Assembly (NCBI RefSeq): GCF_003202035.1
Contig: NZ_QJKC01000001.1
Coordinates: 159,309-223,308 of the forward strand
Length of the DNA: 64,000 nt
Direction: 5' to 3'
Source: Aquitalea magnusonii
GTDB taxonomy: Bacteria > Pseudomonadota > Gammaproteobacteria > Burkholderiales > Chromobacteriaceae
The notes beneath the pieces are model-generated. The model was not told where the DNA came from, ran no database searches, and saw only the letters and a list, made by a program, of their open reading frames with translations. The first letter of the stretch is position 1. Each line of letters opens with the position of its first letter. Shown here piece by piece: positions 61,921 through 64,000 of this stretch. Both the position numbers and the translations under genes were made by a program.

Positions 61921-62667
61921 TTACAGGGCATCGGTCAGGCCGCCATCAGTCAGCAGAGTGCGGCCGGTAATCCAGCGCGCCTCGTCACTGGCCAGGAATG
62001 CCACCACATCGGCAATGTCTTGCGGCTGTGCCACCCGCCCCAGCGGTGTGCCCCTGGCCACGGCTTCGCGCCGCGCCAGCGGCGTGGCTGCGGTCATGTC
62101 GGTTTCGGTCATGGCCGGTGCTACCGCATTGACAGTAATGCCGCGCGGTCCCAGTTCCAGCGCATAGGCGTGGGTCAGTACCGAAACGGCGGCCTTGCTG
62201 GCCGAATAAATGGCCGTACCGATGCGTGGTGAGTAGATCAGGTTGCTGGACAGATTGACGATGCGTCCGCCATGCTCCGGGAAAAACGGCAGGGCATGGC
62301 GGGTCATCAGCAGCATGCTGCCCATATTGCCGTCGAACACACGGGCGATATGCTCGGCATCCACGTCGGCCAGGCTGCGTCCCTCGAAGACGCCCGCATT
62401 GTTGATGAGGATGTCGATGCGGCCAAAGCGGGTGGCAATGGCCGACAGCACGTCGCGCACCGCCTGCTCCTGGCTGACATCGGCTGCATGGGCCTCGGCC
62501 TTGCCACCCTGGCTGATGATGTCGGCGACAACTTGTTCGGCCTGTTGCTGATTGCTGCGATAGACAATCACCACCTGTGCGCCCTGGCTGGCCAGCTTGC
62601 GGGCAATGGCTGCGCCAATGCCGCGGGAACCACCGGTGACTACGGCTACCTTGTCTGCTTGTTTCAT
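61921..62667 (-). CDS. Short-chain dehydrogenase/reductase
   Basis: The 248-aa product is a classical SDR with NAD(P)-binding T-G-G-S-R-G-I-G, N-N-A-G, catalytic Ser in L-S-S-N, and Y-S-A-S-K. The V-Y-R-S stretch at the end of strand two suits NADPH. It looks like a FabG-type 3-oxoacyl reductase, but the context (monooxygenase, pirin, transporter) suggests a detoxification or catabolic role. It is the first gene of the coupled run. Confidence 0.85.
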   Translation of the reverse strand: MKQADKVAVVTGGSRGIGAAIARKLASQGAQVVIVYRSNQQQAEQVVADIISQGGKAEAHAADVSQEQAVRDVLSAIATRFGRIDILINNAGVFEGRSLADVDAEHIARVFDGNMGSMLLMTRHALPFFPEHGGRIVNLSSNLIYSPRIGTAIYSASKAAVSVLTHAYALELGPRGITVNAVAPAMTETDMTAATPLARREAVARGTPLGRVAQPQDIADVVAFLASDEARWITGRTLLTDGGLTDAL

Positions 62668-62752
62668 GTTGGATTTGCTCTGTCTGGCTTGATGGGAGGC
62701 TGTGGGCAGCCAGCGCCCTCAAGCGGGTGCTGGCCGTGCTCACTGCAGGTGC

Positions 62753-63382
62753 TTAGGTCTTGGTGAATCCGCTCTGGATCTGCCATACCAGCGTGGCAAA
62801 CGGCATGTCCATGTCGCTGTAAACTTCACCCGCGCTGGGGTCGACATTGCTGCGCAGCATTTCCACCGCTGCGGTGGCATAGTCGGTAACCGGAATGCCG
62901 GCACCCAGCAGACGTTGCAGGCCGGCAGTACGCTTGGCTTCGTTGAAGGTACCGGAAGCGTCCAGTACCACACGGGTATCGTAGCCAGCGGCTTTGGCCG
63001 ATAAGGCCGGGAAGCTGGCGCAGATTTCCAGCGATACGCCCGCCACAATGATTTGCTTGCGACCGGTTTGCTCGATGGCGGCCCGCACGTTCGGGTCTTC
63101 CCAGGCATTGATCACGGTGCGGCTGATCACCTGCACACCGGGCAGAGCGGCGGTCAGTTCCGGCATGGTCGGTCCCCACATGCCATCCGGCATGGTGGCG
63201 GTGACAATGACCGGCACGCCCAGCGTGCGCGCGGCTTTGGCCAGTGCCACCACATTGTGTTTGAGATCGCCCAGCGGGATATCACGTACCCCACTGATCA
63301 GACCGACCTGATGATCGACCAGCAGTACAACTGCGTTATCGCGTGACAGCATGTTCAGATTGGCATTTTCATGTTGTGACAT
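62753..63382 (-). CDS. Isochorismatase-family hydrolase (YcaC-like)
   Basis: The 209-aa product has the cysteine hydrolase fold, with D23 in L-V-D-H-Q and the nucleophile C121 in S-L-E-I-C-A-S-F. It is of the YcaC type, whose natural substrate is unknown. GAGGGGA lies before the ATG. The next gene upstream is almost the same protein, so this is one of a tandem pair. Confidence 0.85.
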   Translation of the reverse strand: MSQHENANLNMLSRDNAVVLLVDHQVGLISGVRDIPLGDLKHNVVALAKAARTLGVPVIVTATMPDGMWGPTMPELTAALPGVQVISRTVINAWEDPNVRAAIEQTGRKQIIVAGVSLEICASFPALSAKAAGYDTRVVLDASGTFNEAKRTAGLQRLLGAGIPVTDYATAAVEMLRSNVDPSAGEVYSDMDMPFATLVWQIQSGFTKT

Positions 63383-63478
63383 GGTGTTCCCCTCGCTTTA
63401 AAAAGTGATGCGGATGATGCGTACGCTACGGCCAGTGCCTGACTGCGGACAGGCGTTTGCAGGACTCACTGCAGCGGC

Positions 63479-64000
63479 TTACTTTTTGCTGAAGCCGCTT
63501 TGCATCTGCCACACCAGGGTGGCGAAGGGCATGTCCAGAGCGCCATACACCTGTCCGGCCTTGGGGTCGACATTGCTACGCAGCATCTCTACCGCAGCAG
63601 TGGCATAGTCAGTGACCGGGATGCCGGCACCCAGCAGGCGCTGCAGGCCGGCAGTACGCTTGGCTTCATTGAAGGTGCCGGAGGCATCCAGCACCACGCG
63701 GGTGTCATAGCCAGCGGCCTTGGCCGACAGCGCCGGGAAGCTGGCACAGATTTCCAGCGACACGCCAGCCACGATGATTTGCTTGCGGCCGGTTTTTTCG
63801 ATGGCAGCGCGTACTTTCGGGTCTTCCCAGGCATTGATCACGGTGCGGCTGATCACCTGCACACCGGGCAGCGCGGCGGTCAGTTCCGGCATGGTCGGCC
63901 CCCACATGCCATCCGGCATGGTGGCGGTGACAATGACCGGCACGCCCAGCGTGCGCGCGGCTTTGGCCAGTGCCACCACATTGTGTTTGAGATCGCCCAA
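63479..64000 (-). CDS. Second YcaC-like hydrolase, partial at window edge
   Basis: The last 173 residues are present; the 5' end lies outside the window. It differs from the gene at 62753 at about ten positions in the shared 172 residues, mainly near the C-terminus, and keeps the S-L-E-I-C nucleophile. The two are a recent tandem duplication separated by 96 bp. The apparent first codon is not a real start. Confidence 0.85.
   Translation of the reverse strand: MGDLKHNVVALAKAARTLGVPVIVTATMPDGMWGPTMPELTAALPGVQVISRTVINAWEDPKVRAAIEKTGRKQIIVAGVSLEICASFPALSAKAAGYDTRVVLDASGTFNEAKRTAGLQRLLGAGIPVTDYATAAVEMLRSNVDPKAGQVYGALDMPFATLVWQMQSGFSKK

Overview
The window looks like the chromosome of a betaproteobacterium of the order Neisseriales, most likely Chromobacteriaceae (the Chromobacterium/Aquitalea/Vogesella group). 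This rests on the GC-rich core genes on the right (nrdA, nrdB, rluD, bamD, glnB, purL, cdd), on the protein sequences, and on a purL-downstream repeat that resembles repeats I know from Neisseria. The assignment is by recognition and was not tested by any search.

The window has two halves. From 1 to about 44.8 kb it is an accessory island that is densely packed with defence and mobility genes, with variable and often low GC. From left to right it holds: an unknown protein; a DUF4209 (RNxxxH, HEPN-like) protein divergent from a small caspase-like protein; a complete type I restriction operon hsdR-hsdM-hsdS; a segment of about 9.5 kb lying between two similar tRNA/tmRNA-end-plus-terminator sequences (about 11.05 and 20.55 kb), with decayed helicase genes, an ankyrin/lipoprotein/PH-domain envelope cluster, a DUF2726 membrane protein with a ClpP-fold periplasmic partner, and a GIY-YIG nuclease; a Kiwa operon (kwaA-kwaB); and a Tn7-like core (tnsA-tnsB-tnsC-tniQ) whose last gene overlaps a DEDDh exonuclease.

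The island continues with a small HTH regulator, a CoiA-like nuclease, two unknown membrane proteins, a GNAT enzyme, a two-gene unit made of a DUF4297-type nuclease/STAND NTPase and an HD plus Hsp90-type ATPase fusion, and a RloC-like anticodon nuclease. The STAND/Hsp90 pair is the best candidate for an undescribed system: an NLR-like sensor-nuclease encoded beside a dedicated Hsp90-fold partner. The DUF4209/caspase pair and the exonuclease attached to the Tn7-like operon come next.

From 44.9 kb to the end the sequence is ordinary GC-rich core genome. It contains nrdA and nrdB separated by three small genes and preceded by two NrdR boxes 31 bp apart; rluD-pgeF divergent from bamD with overlapping start codons; the PII gene glnB; purL; cdd; a same-strand set SDR - monooxygenase - pirin - MFS - LysR; and two almost identical isochorismatase-family genes, the second cut by the window edge. 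No CRISPR array, rRNA or complete tRNA was seen.
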